Part shown: positions 25,337 through 37,116 of the stretch, in pieces
How positions within the stretch are numbered: position 1 is the first letter of the stretch
How the letters are laid out: every line of letters begins with the position of its first letter
Origin: Flammulina velutipes
Lineage: Eukaryota > Basidiomycota > Agaricomycetes > Agaricales > Physalacriaceae
Length of the DNA stretch: 64,000 nt
NCBI GenBank assembly: GCA_011800155.1
Contig: CM022376.1
Span: 2,232,001 to 2,296,000 of the forward strand
Direction: 5' to 3'
Translations under genes and position numbers: made by a program
The notes under the pieces: generated by a model
Told to the model about the DNA's origin: nothing
The model's database searches: none
What the model saw: the letters and a program-made list of their open reading frames with translations, nothing else

Positions 25337-26125
25337 GTGACAAGCTCTCCCTACAGACCCACACAAGCTTCTCCCATGCCTCCCTACCGCTCTGGACGCA
25401 TCTACAATCCCCGTCCCCAACCCATTATCTCGAGAAACCTCATGCGAGAGCTTCGAGGCGAGAAACCAAGAAAAAAACTTCGTTCTCAAATGAGCGAGCT
25501 CGAGAAGGTGATGGACGATATACAAAAAGACGCGAGGAAGGCCCAAAGAGAGGCGAAGAAAACCTGGGAAGCAAATCTTCCGCAGCCATGGTCGGGTCCT
25601 GCTGACTTTAGGTGGGATGTTGGTACCTTGGTAGGTTTCGTGCGCGGAATGTATATGTTGTGGAGTACTGACGCTAGCCTTCGATCTGCAGGGAATGTAC
25701 AAGAGCGATGGTACTTATTCATTTTCCATGTCTGTGTTTTACTAAACGGTCTTTTCTTCACAGCCAAGTCGGGTTATCGCTTGACCGAACGCGAGATCCT
25801 AACGCTTCCGTACGAGTCCATCATGGGGTCCTCCAAGACGTTCTTCTCTCATGCTCGTGTGAGGGCTCTTTCTCGGGCTAAAGAGCGTGCTGGGGTTAAA
25901 GCGCCACTTTCTGGAATTGAGGCTGCCTTGCACGAGGTTAGGGTTTTTCGTCGGATGAATATCACGAATAGGATGGCCCGCAGCAACTGGAATGACCTGG
26001 GGTTTATGCTCCTCGCGGATTATGACGATGCGAGGGATCCGGAGGCTAAGAAGATTGCATCGGAGGAAGTGGAGTCGGATGAGGACTCAGAGGAAGACTC
26101 AGAGGAAGAGGAAGGCGATGAGTGA
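25337..26125 (+). CDS. Acidic-tailed protein with XPA-C-like segment
   Basis: The frame is open throughout, but two introns fit better: 25631-25691 (GTAGGT, TACTGAC, TGCAG) and 25711-25763 (GTACTT, TTACTAAC, CACAG). Together they remove 114 nt and keep frame, giving DVGTLGMYKSDAKSGYRLTE. The product is about 224 residues: a basic N-terminus, a charged helical stretch (SELEKVMDDIQKDARKAQRE), the GYRLTEREILTLPYES block, a basic segment (FFSHARVRALSRAKERAG) and a long acidic tail (SDEDSEEDSEEEEGDE). The middle block recalls the C-terminal DNA-binding fold of XPA/Rad14-like proteins. This is a weak resemblance from memory, not a search result. A nuclear location is inferred from composition. The start could also be the ATG at 25376. 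Confidence 0.68.
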   Translation: MTSSPYRPTQASPMPPYRSGRIYNPRPQPIISRNLMRELRGEKPRKKLRSQMSELEKVMDDIQKDARKAQREAKKTWEANLPQPWSGPADFRWDVGTLVGFVRGMYMLWSTDASLRSAGNVQERWYLFIFHVCVLLNGLFFTAKSGYRLTEREILTLPYESIMGSSKTFFSHARVRALSRAKERAGVKAPLSGIEAALHEVRVFRRMNITNRMARSNWNDLGFMLLADYDDARDPEAKKIASEEVESDEDSEEDSEEEEGDE

Positions 26126-27196
26126 AAGATAATCTTATTCTGTTCCACAGAGACCGAACAATCTCACTGTTTATTATCCCAGTTTGTACCCTCAAGTGAT
26201 GATGAGCTCTGTGACGACTCTGTTCCTCACATGACTATGTATTTCCGCGTCAAGGTTGAAGGAACTTTGTTTGCTCCTTATAATGGTAAGAACCAACAGA
26301 TACTTTTCACGCTGCACTTCCACCCACAGGCTCCGAATCTTCTGTTGAGTGTCGGGATGCTCTATTTGGGCTGATGTTTGCAGAACTAGACCTTTTCGTG
26401 GGTCTCTTTGATGTTTCCTCTTTCATATGATCGTGGCGCGCACATTACTACTTTCTTACCTACCTTGTTTGGTTGATGTATAGGTATTTTGACCTGGAAG
26501 TGGTCATGTACAAGCACATATCATGATATTTGTTCCTGTGGACATCCAACAGCTGGGAGGGAATGCGTGATGCGACGCAATGCTAGTCCAACGACTAACA
26601 TTGCCTGAGCGTCCACACGCCAAACTCACTCATACGTAGACTTGGTTCTCGATGCACTGCGTCGCCGAACGATGAACCTCAAATTAAAGTTCGTATGTTG
26701 TCGCAAGTCCAAAATCCCCGTTCCCTCATAAGCAAACCACTGATCGGTGACCTCTTCGGGATTGATATTTCCCCACGCCGATGGTGGATTCTGTAGGTTG
26801 ACTGAACAGCATGGTACCAAACCTAATTCCGAGGCCGTCCATCCCACTAACGTTAACATGTTTGTATACCCCCAAAATTCTAATCAGATACTTCGAATTC
26901 TAGATGTGGCGCTGAGATCCATGACCCCTGTGGCGCAAGGTAAAAGTTGAAAATGTAAGCTGAATTGGACTACGCTAGCAAAGGACTGTAACAAAACCGA
27001 GGCGTTTAAATTTACAATAATGATATGTAGGTAAAAGCCGAGAACTAATGCATGACAAGTAAATGCAGGTAGGATAGCAATATGTACTATGGAAGGAAAG
27101 CAAAGAAAGCAGTACATGGATTATAAGATTTGCAATACAGATAGTCTCGAGATGGTGATACATGCGCAAGCTATTAATTTGGCTATTAGTGGGAGA
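26126..27196. other. Intergenic, no gene recognised
   Basis: This is the spacer between the 3' ends of a plus-strand and a minus-strand gene. A minus-strand frame at 26626-26859 has no supporting exons. I see nothing else. Confidence 0.45.
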
Positions 27197-28901
27197 TTAC
27201 CACGGGCGCATTGGACGATGGCCATCGGGGTAACCAAAGTCAATGGAACGACGGTGCAAGTCGTGCTGTTCTTTTGTATGTTGCAGAACGTGGAGAGGGA
27301 CCAGTCCCAGGTTGTCGAACTTGGCGGCCAGTTGGTATGAAGAGGACGACTGTGGCGTAGATGGTGAGATGGGCGACGCGCTGGTTGACGCCGAGCTGCT
27401 CGAGGACGATGAAGGTATTGTGAGATGGATCGACTGTTTGCGCCCTTGCGGAGGGAAGTCTGCGCGAGGCCTAAGGAATAAGGCGGTTAGTAAGAAAGAA
27501 CACGCTAGTAAAGTAGCAACGCACGGGTAAGGAGGTGTCGAAATAGATCTCCTTCTCTCTCGCGTTCGCATATCCATTGTTGGATACTCCGGCTCGGGAT
27601 ATACGGCGCGTTCTTGACCATCGGAGCGTAACCGTTGGAGTACGGCGGCAGTGTTATCTACATTCATCCCTCGAAGGTCCTCCAATGCCGAAATCGGTGG
27701 TAACGCGTATGAAGACGGTGCAGACCGTGATAATCGTGAGTCCGAGCGACCAGGGTGGATAGGCGGGAGAATAATGGTATCCGAAGGGTAAGAGGTAACG
27801 TCAGGCGAGTTATCAGGATACGATACTCGGGGAGCGTTGGTCGCCTTTGGAGGGTAGGGAGTATACCGAGAAGGCGATGGTGCTATAGGCTGGCGCGCGA
27901 CTCCGGATGATGCATGCGCAGATTCAGATACGTCGCGACTCGGAGGATAATGGGGAAATGAAGGTGTTTGTATCTCAGCGGGCCCGGCGGCGTAGCGCGT
28001 ATCATTTACTGTATTCCAGGTTCCGGGCTGCTCGTTGAGCGAGACGGTGGACGCTTGGGTATTACGGCGCGCGCGTCGTCGAGATTGGCCGTTAGGGATG
28101 ACTTGACCAAAGCCCGGTTGATCTGGAGATAAACAGGTACTCGGGAATGTGGGGCTAAAAGACGTTAACTTCGGTGTGGAAGGGAGTTGGTGTAGACGTA
28201 CCCGAATAAAGGGATTAAATCATCTCGAATAGGCCAGGCCACTCTGAAGGTAAGGGTAAGACAACAATAATCATTTAGAAAATTCCGGGACTTGCCTTCT
28301 TGCCAACCGTAGTGCCACCTAGAGCAGGGTAGAGATGAGGATCCTGGAACAAAGCAAAAGCACTGAGACATACCTCGTATGGCATCCAAGTACCCTGAAT
28401 CTTTAGGTATCCACCTCTGACTCGTCGTATCAGAGGAGCAAGGTCGGGCTGCGCATCTACCATTTTGACTATATCGGCTTAAGAGTGTGTAAGTTACACC
28501 TATAGGAAACCGTGATTCGATCGCACCCTTTGAATGTCCGAGAGCTAGAAGAACGTCAATGACTATGAAATGGTCAACAGATCCGCAACTCACCTTTCCA
28601 TATACCAGTCCATAGAATATAGCCGTCGTCAATATCCATCATGATCCATTGGCCGTTCAGAGGAAATTCGTAGACAGGTCTTGAGAGGCGAAGTTTAGAG
28701 CCGTTCCGAGACATAATGATTGGGACGCTTACATGTAACCTCGAGGATCATTGCTGGTGATGTAGCGGCCTTTGGTGACATGATGGTTTGGCGTAGCGTA
28801 TGGCCTGAATCGTGGTCCAGTCGAAGGATTGACTTGCATTGTTTCCTGGAGTCGTATGAGCAGTCATAAATCACCACGAACAGGCTACATACCTGATGCA
28901 T
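27197..28901 (-). CDS. APSES-type (KilA-N) transcription factor, Xbp1-like
   Basis: This is a DNA-binding regulator of the fungal APSES family. The start MHQ at 28901 is followed at once by an intron. Exons then give PVYEFPLNGQWIMMDIDDGY, ILWTGIWKALGHSKADIVKM, PLIRRVRGGYLKIQGTWMPY and RLARRVAWPIRDDLIPLFG, which together form the APSES domain at about residues 40-140. The G-G-x-x-K-I-Q-G-T-W core is the hallmark. The remainder is Pro/Ser-rich and low in complexity, ending in GYPDGHRPMRPW. One intron (28244-28295) has a GC-AG rather than a GT-AG border. A hydrophobic stretch in the last frame is an in-frame 54-nt intron (GTGCGT donor, TTACTAAC branch), not a membrane segment. APSES proteins control development, dimorphism or stress; the target set here is unknown. 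Confidence 0.88.
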
Positions 28902-31900
28902 TTTGACGCCGCAGGAGAAAAGAGCGCAGTAGGAGAAGAAAATGAAAACTTGAGAGCGCAATTAAGAGAGAAAGAGGAGAAGGAGGCAATAGTTGAAAGG
29001 AGAAAACACGAACGCCTTGCCCCCGATTTCGGATGTTTTGTTCGAAGCCGCATATCAAAGTTCAAAATATACTGACCACGCGTAAACAGCATCTCCCACT
29101 TTGGCGCCGGCATCATTATCCAGGGCCGAGAAATCAAATATGTTCCCTTTGGCGGGGCTCGCAGGGCGTCGCTCCATATTTTGGTGTTCCGCTGAGTTTT
29201 CTCGACGGTGTCAGGTCCGCTGAAATTACTCCTCGAGTACGCGCATTGTGATTATAATGGTAATCACATTAATTGCAGCGAGACTACGTTCAAATAGCAG
29301 GCCACATCTTTCAGCAAAGCCGTCGCCAGCAGCAAAGATTCCATTCATGACGCATTCAAAAGTTCCTGGAACCTCGATCGGACCTGGAGCGAGCTGCCGG
29401 AAATGGATGATTAAAAACATTTCAACCTTCTAGAATCCGGTGAGATCGCAGGGCGTCGGTCCCGACATATTGACCACGTGTTAAGCTCCCAATACCCTTC
29501 CCATGCGTCTACAAACCTTAAAAAAGTACGGCTGCCTGCATTCCAACTGCATTTTGCGCCTAACGAGGGTCGAGGTCGAGGCAGCGAGAAGACAGGAAGG
29601 CCAAGAAGTCCGCACAGCGTGGTTGTACGAGTATAATTAGGAGGAGCAGGCAACGGAACGGATGCAAGATTGACACTAGACTGAGAGAATTGTCGCCTGA
29701 GCGTCGCATCAGACTGAGCCAGGAGGTACTACACCGAGACACTGCGTGATGGGGGCTGGTAAAGGTTGGACGGGCGGCGTAGCGATTACAAATTCCCACG
29801 CCTCCTTCACAGGGACACTACACCGGGCCATATTCAAACGTCAGTCGACCGGACTGCGATAGACTTGTCTTGTTGAACCAACGCACCTTTTCCACGCCCT
29901 AACGTCCTTGTGTATTCACTCGGCATCTGATCGGCTTCCACAAAGAACATGGTCGCGTTCCGACACCGCTCATCATATCAAGGTGATCGACTTTGGGCAT
30001 CGCCAATGCGGTTGAGGAAGGTTGATCTCCTCACCCTCGTCCTCGAGGATTTAGAAAAACTTTAGCGACAGGGTCTTTGAGTATTCCTCTTTTGGCCAAA
30101 ATCGAGATCATGTTGAACGGACTACACGAGAGGTAGAGCGGTACATAGTGGGGGGTAGGCTACGTTAGTTGGTGTCGGTGAGTTCATCGGTGAGCTCAAT
30201 CAATGTGTTACAAGACAAAAATTCATTTCAAAATCCCCAAATGAACGATCGACCTCTGTACCTACCAAGCGAGCATCCTGTTTGGGCCGCTCCTTCCTTT
30301 TGAAGAGCTCGAAGACTCCGAGTTGACAACAAAGCTTCTTTTTCTTGTTCTCGGGTACCGCACACGGTGAAGAACTATAATGTTCGAAGACGTATGTTAT
30401 ACTAATACATTGGTGTGACCCAAGTAACGAGATTTACGCGTGTGGTTGACAGATGATCACTCAAGATGATTGTGGCGCTCACAGCTATAGGTTACCGTCC
30501 GGTTTCTGAGCACAGAATACCAGGACTGAAGAGACAATGCGTTCAATGCCCCAGTCAGCGAGGCCTTGAGACATCGAGCCGCTTTGCGCTGTACATAGCT
30601 ATCATAAATACAGGTAAGTAAGACGCGGTCCAACGTGTATCTTAGATTCTAATATCACTTGACACATTGCTGCATTGTAACGTTCCTTGTTGATTCTCGA
30701 AGCCTCGGTATCCAAAAAAGATGATCGTCATCTGTCCGTGTCGGAAGCACTGGTCGGAACCTCGATCAACGTAAAGTACATACAAGTGTAACACGATCAT
30801 GCTTGTCTGGAACCTGGAACTCATCGTTACATATATTCGCTGTCTTTGCTCGCCCGAACGTCGCTCCGAACGCCACACTACACCCAGAAAGAGAGCATCC
30901 GCCGTTGCCTATACAATTGCTAAATGTAAATGATTGATTACCCTTCGTGCAAGAGCAAGTAAATGCAAAGTTAGTGACACAGGTTAGGCCTTCTCTCCCT
31001 AGAGTCGGAGAGATGTCCGCATACTTACTTGACGACAATTCACATCGAAAGAACGAGGGTCCTCTTGACTTCGAAGAAGCCTTTCAGGCTAGCCTGATTA
31101 ACGGGCGTAGCAAACACAAAGACAGAAAGGGATGTGACATTGAGGTGCGTTGGGCATGATGGGACTCTTAGAATTGCCACGAAGCCCAAGCATAGCTACC
31201 GATAAAGAATACGGTTTTGGCTTCCAGCATAGTCCATAGACCGGGTGTTCTGAAGCCGCTCCGCAGAAATGCAGCATCTTCGACATTCGAGCCCCAGAGT
31301 TATTAACGATCAGAGGACTGGTAAGAACTCGGCACTATACCGGATCCATTCCCGCTTGGAATCCCAAGTAGCAGCTCCGTTATGTCATTCTAGTCGTTTT
31401 TACCCTCTCTAGTCCCCAGGTGTGGGGTAAATGGTCCGCGGTTATTGAAGATCTGCGCCACAGGTCGCCGACAGGGATCCGGCGGCATAAGGAGATGCGT
31501 TCAAACCCGCCGGGACGGGAGCAAACGTCAGATATTGTATTGTGTTATGATCAATAACAGCAAGTGATTGAGCCAGGAATTGAGTTGCAAACATGACGGT
31601 GATGTTACATCTCTAGTATTCAGCGCCCATGAAGGGTCCTTGGTACGATGTCACCCTAGGACGTTCCAAGGTAGCAAGTACTTACTATGTACTAGTAGCA
31701 AGATAGGCCGGGTCACTTCGCAAGTACTAGTAGGAAAGCGATGCAGAAGTCCATCATGGGTTCGTGGTTTTCGTCCTTTTCGTCATATACTTCAACACTG
31801 GTGTATGAGTTCGCGTCGAGGGGTTAAGTAAGTTTATCGAGGTTACGTCGTATTGACTGGCTTGACCGTCGAAAGGAGGTTCATTTCGGAAATCCGGCCC

Positions 31901-32089
31901 GGAATGCTTCGAGGTATGCCCTTTTCAGCACTACTGCATTGAGTGTACAAAGCAGTCTTCTCCCGAGGACATACCCAACTTCTCTCACTGCTACCGAGCA
32001 GTTCCCCCACGAAGAGGAAGCATGTACGAACTCCAACAATTTTCCCTCGGCCGCACGACTCTCTCTTCTACCACCAACAGCGACGTCCC
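28902..32089. other. Gene-poor stretch
   Basis: No gene could be supported over 3.2 kb. A minus-strand frame at 30766-31038 is rich in cysteine (a run with spacing like secreted proteins), but no signal-peptide exon could be joined to it. It may be a relic of a small secreted protein gene. The right end is the promoter of the gene at 32090. Confidence 0.4.
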
Positions 32090-32564
32090 ATGTTGCAATA
32101 TCCCACACTCCTTTGGACGCTGGTCGTGTTACAAATCCTCGGCGTATCGCCCGACCTTATTGTGGCGGGGCAGGATCCCCCATCGTCAACAACCAGCTTG
32201 TTTGACCTCCCTTCGGTGTACGCGATCCCCTGTTATTTTGTTACCCAAAAATTGATCATGAGGCCTGTATTCACATAGTTCATTCTCGAACCCCGACTTC
32301 ACGTTTGGGTTATCCTCCTTCCCCGGCGGTCCTATCCCATCTACAACGCTCAACTTGCCAAATCCATCTACATCACTGATATCTTCATCGACCGCCGACA
32401 CATCTTTATCAACATCCGAGTCACAAGCCTTTTCGACCACCACAAGTGCTCCCGTCCCCAGTGATTCGGACACGGCAGATAGCGATGGCGCTCAGAGCTT
32501 GGCGATGAGAGTTAATTCGCTGGTGATTGCCAGTTTCCTTGTGACGATATATTTGTTACTCTGA
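32090..32564 (+). CDS. Small Ser/Thr-rich GPI-anchor-like surface protein
   Basis: The product is about 135 residues with all three hallmarks of a GPI-anchored cell-wall protein. It has a signal peptide (MLQYPTLLWTLVVLQILGVS), a Ser/Thr-rich middle (SLISSSTADTSLSTSESQ) and a hydrophobic C-terminal tail (SLVIASFLVTIYLLL) that ends the protein. One intron separates LFDLPS from FSNPDFTFGLSSF; its GTACGC donor and CACATAG acceptor keep the frame. There are no cysteines in the mature part. GPI attachment is inferred from the tail; the function is unknown. It is convergent with the MYND-finger gene, with a 140-bp gap. Confidence 0.75.
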
Positions 32565-32701
32565 AATGATGTGTGGCGCATCAATTGAGTTGGTTCCTGT
32601 GATCTGAGAAACTTTGACTAGTTTCGGCATTCACCGCCTGCTATGCTACATGAAATATACCATCGATACACTACTCATTATCAGTATTTCTACAGTCCCA
32701 T

Positions 32702-35061
32702 CTAACGCTCTAGAGGTTTCAAACCGCGAAGGATCTCAGGGAATCTTCCTGACTCCTTCAACCAATGTATCATCTTCTTCGTGTCATCCGTCTGCCTCAA
32801 TGGAATCTGGCCCAAATCATACACCCTCCCGGTCCGCCGACTCGTATATACCTCCTTCCCGTCTGACTCACGGCGCGATATTGACCCAAGCGCCATCTGC
32901 ACATACCCTGGATGATACTCGCGCGACAGCTGCCTCAGTAGCACCTCCTCCGGAACTTTCTTCCGCCGCAGTGCAGGCCGTAGTACCATGATGAAATAGA
33001 CCAGCGCCTCAATCTCATACCCACCATTTTCGAAGATGAGATAACGGTAAGTTAGGAAGGCAAGCGCGCTCTGGAGGTCTGGGAAGGAGAATGCCATAGG
33101 CATATGTGGCGAGTCGGGATGGCCCCAAATCATGTAATCGGCCTGGGGATTCATTTGAAGATACTTGATCTGGTCGGAGAAGTTGCTGAACTCGGAATGG
33201 TGGAAGTGATCTTCGGGGTGATCGACCAGCTCTGGTATATCTGTTGGTGAAAGAGTCATTTCGATGCGATGATTATGAGGAAATATTACATACGGAAGTT
33301 CGGACCAACTGCTAGCGCGCCAGTCACTTTCCTAAAATGGGCCATAGGCGAAAGGTACGACGGTGTTGGAGACGCGTCTTCGGGAAAGTGCGCCTCGGAC
33401 ATAACATCCTTCTGTGGGCCAACCATACTTGCCATAATTATAGTCGGGCCATCCCCCCGATGCCATGCAGTGAGCTCCTCCTTAAACCGACACGTCTGCT
33501 TTAGCCACCCCAGCACAATTTCGATCTCCGGACGTGATATCTCTGGTGCCTCATACGGCGCGCTCTTCTTCAACAGCTCCTGCATGCGGTTCCAGAGAGG
33601 TAAACCATACTCCCGCTTTAATTGCTCTTGTGTCCCTCGTTCCCCACCTCCGCCCGGGACGTAGTTTTGCATCACACGATAAAGGTAGAGGAGCGCGCCC
33701 TCTGCCTTAGGACTGGCAGTTGTGGTGAAGAGGATGTTGCGCATGTGAATGAAGATGGCGGCACCCGAGACTTCGTCGAGGGAGAAACCAGTGAACTCGT
33801 CACCGTCGAAATCGCGAAGGTAGTCCTTGAGGGGGTGTGTCTCGAGATGCTCGATATGACGAATAATGTGTGGGGTTCGGCGGTGACCAGGCGGACACGG
33901 AGGGATATCTGGACGTCCTTTTCGGTCTCGTTGACTGCCACTGATGTTGATGTTTTCAAAAGCGGCGGATATGTCTAATTCAGGCGTTAGAACAGGGAAT
34001 CAAAAACGGGGAGAAGAAAGTGCACACCAAGAGGCTTGCCACATTCCAGCTTATGGGTCTTCCAGTCGGCGGTTTGGCACGTGCGTCCACAGTAGCGAAT
34101 TTCGCGTCCAATCGTTTTGCATCGTGAGCAGACCGTCATCTTCCCTGTCTTCTCCTTTTCCTCTGGCTTGAGACAAACTTGACAGTGTAGCACCATCTCC
34201 TTCCTCCGTTTGGTTTCCTCCTTCTGGAAAGCTTTGCTCGCGGCTCTCCCCATTAAACTTTCCAGCATTAGCGCGTTTGATTTGAGGGTGGATTTCGTCT
34301 TGGAGTGTTCGGTGGTAGATAGTTGGTATTGTACTTCTATGCCATGGTACGAGGCGACCGTAACCTGGACGAAGCCCACTGCAGACGAGTGTGAGTACCT
34401 GATGATACCTTCGGGCTAATCACTTACCGATGTACCAAGTGCGAACCACCCTAGCCATATTTATGTGCGCAGCTCGTGTCTTGGAGGTGTCGTCGGGTAT
34501 GTAACCAATGATCTCGTCGAATCGTGCGTTCTCAATGATCATCGGCTGCGAAGGAACTTCGCTAATGTCGGAGAGCGTACAAAGGCGCATCAGCTCGATG
34601 AATCCGCGGCCGTTATCAGCGAGGATGAGATCTCTATTGAGCTCTGGACAGTCCCCTTTGCTCTTAACGAACGGCGAATAAGTGATGTGCTTTTCGTTCG
34701 ATAAGAAGGCGTTGAGGTGATGTTTTTCCCGTTCGTCGCGAGAGAGGGCAGTCCACTTTTGTTCGAAATCCTGTTCGGTCAAGATGTCGACGAACATTTG
34801 CGATGTGTGCAGCTGGGATTTCACAGTAAATCGACGGGCAGCGACAAATTCCATGATAACGTCTTCGTTGATTTGGTCTTGGAAGTACTCCTCAGAGTGG
34901 CCATGGTAGTGGTGGAATGGTAGGGGCTTTGTGGGATCATAACGCCGATTAGAGTGTTTGTCCATAGCGGTCCACCATTCCTTGGGGTGTCTTTCGATAT
35001 CTGGTGCATCCAGAAAGCCGAACGCGGCGTCAAACGCCGTTCGGTTGAGGGATATCGACAT
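32702..35061 (-). CDS. MYND-type zinc-finger protein
   Basis: The product is about 740 residues in four main exons. Exon 1 starts MSISLNRTAFDAAFGFLDAP at 35061. Exon 2 carries the MYND finger: CQVC, then CSRCKTIGREIRYCGRTCQ, then DWKTHKLEC, giving the Cys/His spacing for two zinc ions. The long third exon (about 33985-33286) contains DISAAFENINISGSQRDRKG and a helical region. The last exon ends HWLKESGRFPEILRGLKPLE before the stop at 32702. MYND fingers usually mediate protein-protein contacts. There is no SET or other catalytic domain, so an adaptor role is the safest reading. Large MYND-only proteins of this kind are common in mushroom genomes (family knowledge). Confidence 0.85.
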
Positions 35062-35557
35062 AGGACCTTCAATTGAATGTCAAAACTAGTCTGGGCCGTC
35101 AATAATCGAGTACTTGCTGGTCGATAAAAGGCCCTTCAAGAAATATTTGCTTGCCAGACACCTGCGATATTATTACTAGACAGAGGGGGTAAGAGTAGGT
35201 CTATCAAAATATTTTGATGATCCGAGTGATGGCCACCGGTCCGGTCATTGCGTCGTGGCGCACCTTGTATCAAAGCCATTTAAATATCTATGGCCTCAAG
35301 CCAAGAGTTCTCAACTGATACTATCCACCAAATAATACTCACTAAGCAGTTTAAACACCACGAGTTGGCCTTTGAAAGGAATCTAATGATGCGTTAAAAT
35401 TATGAGCGAAGACAAAGTTTGCAATTGAAATGGAAGGCCAAACAATATTACAATTGTATGCTACATACGAGAATAGAAGCTCCGTCTGGGTTGAACGTTG
35501 AGTACTAATCTCTCTTATAGGAGACTAATACTTCTCCTCAATATCCAACTTTCCCTT
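35062..35557. other. Intergenic, no gene recognised
   Basis: This spacer holds the promoter of the MYND gene and the 3' end of the first array member. No coding exon was found. Confidence 0.5.
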
Positions 35558-35910
35558 TTATGCTCCTCCACCGTCCTCCTTGGTATCCCCTGTTTCCTCT
35601 TTGGGTTGGGCCAGGTGTTTAATCTGTCTATTAATGTGTTCGAGCGTATTCTTCAAAGTGTGCATCTCTTCCTGCAATTCAAATAGCAGTTTCTCATTGT
35701 CCACGGTCAAGCCATCGAAATCCTCAAAAAAGGACAGGAAATCTTCGTAGAAATCTTGGACTTCTTCCAGAATGGCTTCTGAACCTCTAAAGAAAAAGTC
35801 AGGGCCTGATGTACGTGGTAGATCGTACTATACCCTGTGGGCGCAGCAGAACAAGATGCAGAGAAGAGGACGACGACAGTCATAATGACGCTAGCAAGTG
35901 AGAACTTCAT
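35558..35910 (-). CDS. Small secreted acidic protein, array copy A
   Basis: This is the first of four tandem paralogues. Exon 1 encodes the signal peptide MKFSLASVIMTVVVLFSASC, cut probably after SAA or AAP. A short intron (GTATAG donor, TTTAGAG acceptor) leads to a helical second exon: GSEAILEEVQDFYEDFLSFF, then a Glu/Leu-rich heptad-like stretch with EMHTLKNTLEHINRQIKHL, ending ETGDTKEDGGGA before TAA. The mature part is about 75 residues, without cysteines. It is the most diverged copy and lacks the LGIPD and EEEY motifs of the other three. The minus-strand TATA (TATAAAG, about 35976-35982) lies some 70 bp upstream of the ATG, as in copy D. The function is unknown; it is probably extracellular. 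Confidence 0.78.
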
Positions 35911-36223
35911 TGTTTAGTGGTGGGGAAGATAGACCAGCTATCTCTTTTGTTTTCTCTACCCTCAAGTGCAAAAGGGCTTTATACCAGTCCGCGGTCATGG
36001 GAACTAAACGTAAGATCATTGGACAGCCTTGAGCAGTTGTATCGTGACAATGTCAGTGATCCCTTTGGACGACCGTCGACATTGCGACAATCTACGGGCA
36101 CGTTGACTAGGTTGCGGCCGTTAAGGTGCGACGGTTGTCTGGCTATCTACCAGCAGATCAACCTTGCAACATCATGCCAAGGTAGATCATCGCCAGAATG
36201 GGGATTGGTGGAACCCAACCAAA
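35911..36223 (-). promoter_or_regulatory. Duplicated promoter of array copy A
   Basis: This stretch is closely similar to 38885-39190, the region between copy D and eIF3a. Both contain GGCTTTATA on the plus strand, followed by a near-identical block with GTATCGTGACAATGTCAGTG and CGCCAGAATGGGGATTGGTG. It is part of the duplicated unit and most likely the promoter. Confidence 0.65.
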
Positions 36224-36457
36224 TTACCGCCTCACCCGACGTGTACGCCACATACCCGGCTTCGCGACAGGTTAGGTTGGATCCGGAATCCATCATCCTC
36301 AGAAGCGAGATAGCAGGACTATCCAATCTCACAGGAGGCGCTGCTGTACCTGAAGAAGCAGCCTGCCTCGTCCTCCATCCTCCACCCGGGGCACCACCGA
36401 CCGGGGACTCATACCTCCCAGGAGGACTCTCCAACCGCACAGGGGGAAATGTCGTGG
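36224..36457 (-). pseudogene. Remnant of eIF3a 3' end
   Basis: This reads in the same direction as eIF3a and matches its last exon (39272-39500). SPPGRYESPVGGAPGGGWRT corresponds to the SPAGRYKPPVGGAATGGGWR of the functional gene, followed by RQAASSGTAAPPVRLDSPA. It then shifts frame, and the final part is altered. There is no start, so it is a duplicated fragment, not a gene. It marks the boundary of the unit that produced array copy A. Confidence 0.8.
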
Positions 36458-36692
36458 AGGGGCGCCATTACTGGAAGGGAAATAACTAGGAAGAACACTC
36501 AAATGCAAGTATTGTGCGCCAAATGATGAAGACAGGTTTGTGGCATGTTACTATGTATGAGGAAGATTGTTCTCGATTTCCGGGGGAACACTCGATACTG
36601 AGACTACCTTGAGATTGCTACGCTTCTTGAACATATCCAATTACATACGAGCTAATTTGTGTATGAGCTTCATCGGGGTCGAGTCCTGTCTA

Positions 36693-37116
36693 TTAAGACT
36701 CATACTCTTCCTCTTCGATATCCTTTTCCCCTCCTTCATTGACATCCTTTGACACCTTTGATTTACCGTCAGTCAGATCGTCCGGAATACCCAGTTGGAT
36801 ATCAATCTTTCTATCCACTTCTTTGAATGGCGCCATAATGTTGCTCAAGTCTTCCTTTAGCTCGGAAAGCACATCCGAGGTGACCTCATCCGCGTCCAAG
36901 CCGACGAAATAATCGGAAAAGATCTCCATTTCGTCATAAACATGTTGAACTTCTTTCAGAATGACTGATGAGTGGTCAACGAATTCCCTACAAAATAAGT
37001 TAGCATCTCGAATTGGCCGAATTAGAAGTTCTGCCATACCCTGCAGGTGCAGCAGAACAAGATGCAGAGAAAAGAACGAGGATAGTCGTAATGGCGGTAG
37101 TAGTATGAAACTTCAT
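36693..37116 (-). CDS. Small secreted acidic protein, array copy B
   Basis: The signal peptide MKFHTTTAITTILVLFSASC starts at 37116. An intron (GTATGG donor, TTTTGTAG acceptor) joins AAPAG to EFVDHSSVILKEVQHVYDEM. The second exon carries the family signatures VILKEVQ, IDIQLGIPDDLTD and an acidic end, EKDIEEEEYES. The mature protein is about 95 residues, strongly acidic and helical, without cysteines. Copies B, C and D share the N-x-Q/H-LGIP(D/N) block and the acidic Tyr-containing C-terminus. The upstream sequence (37117-37490) resembles the other copies but is more diverged. Confidence 0.8.

Noticed and set aside
27480..27560. Apparent transmembrane helix (VATLLACSFLLTALFL) at the C-terminus of the APSES factor
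   Set aside because: The stretch is an in-frame 54-nt intron with GTGCGT donor, TTACTAAC branch site and TTAG acceptor.
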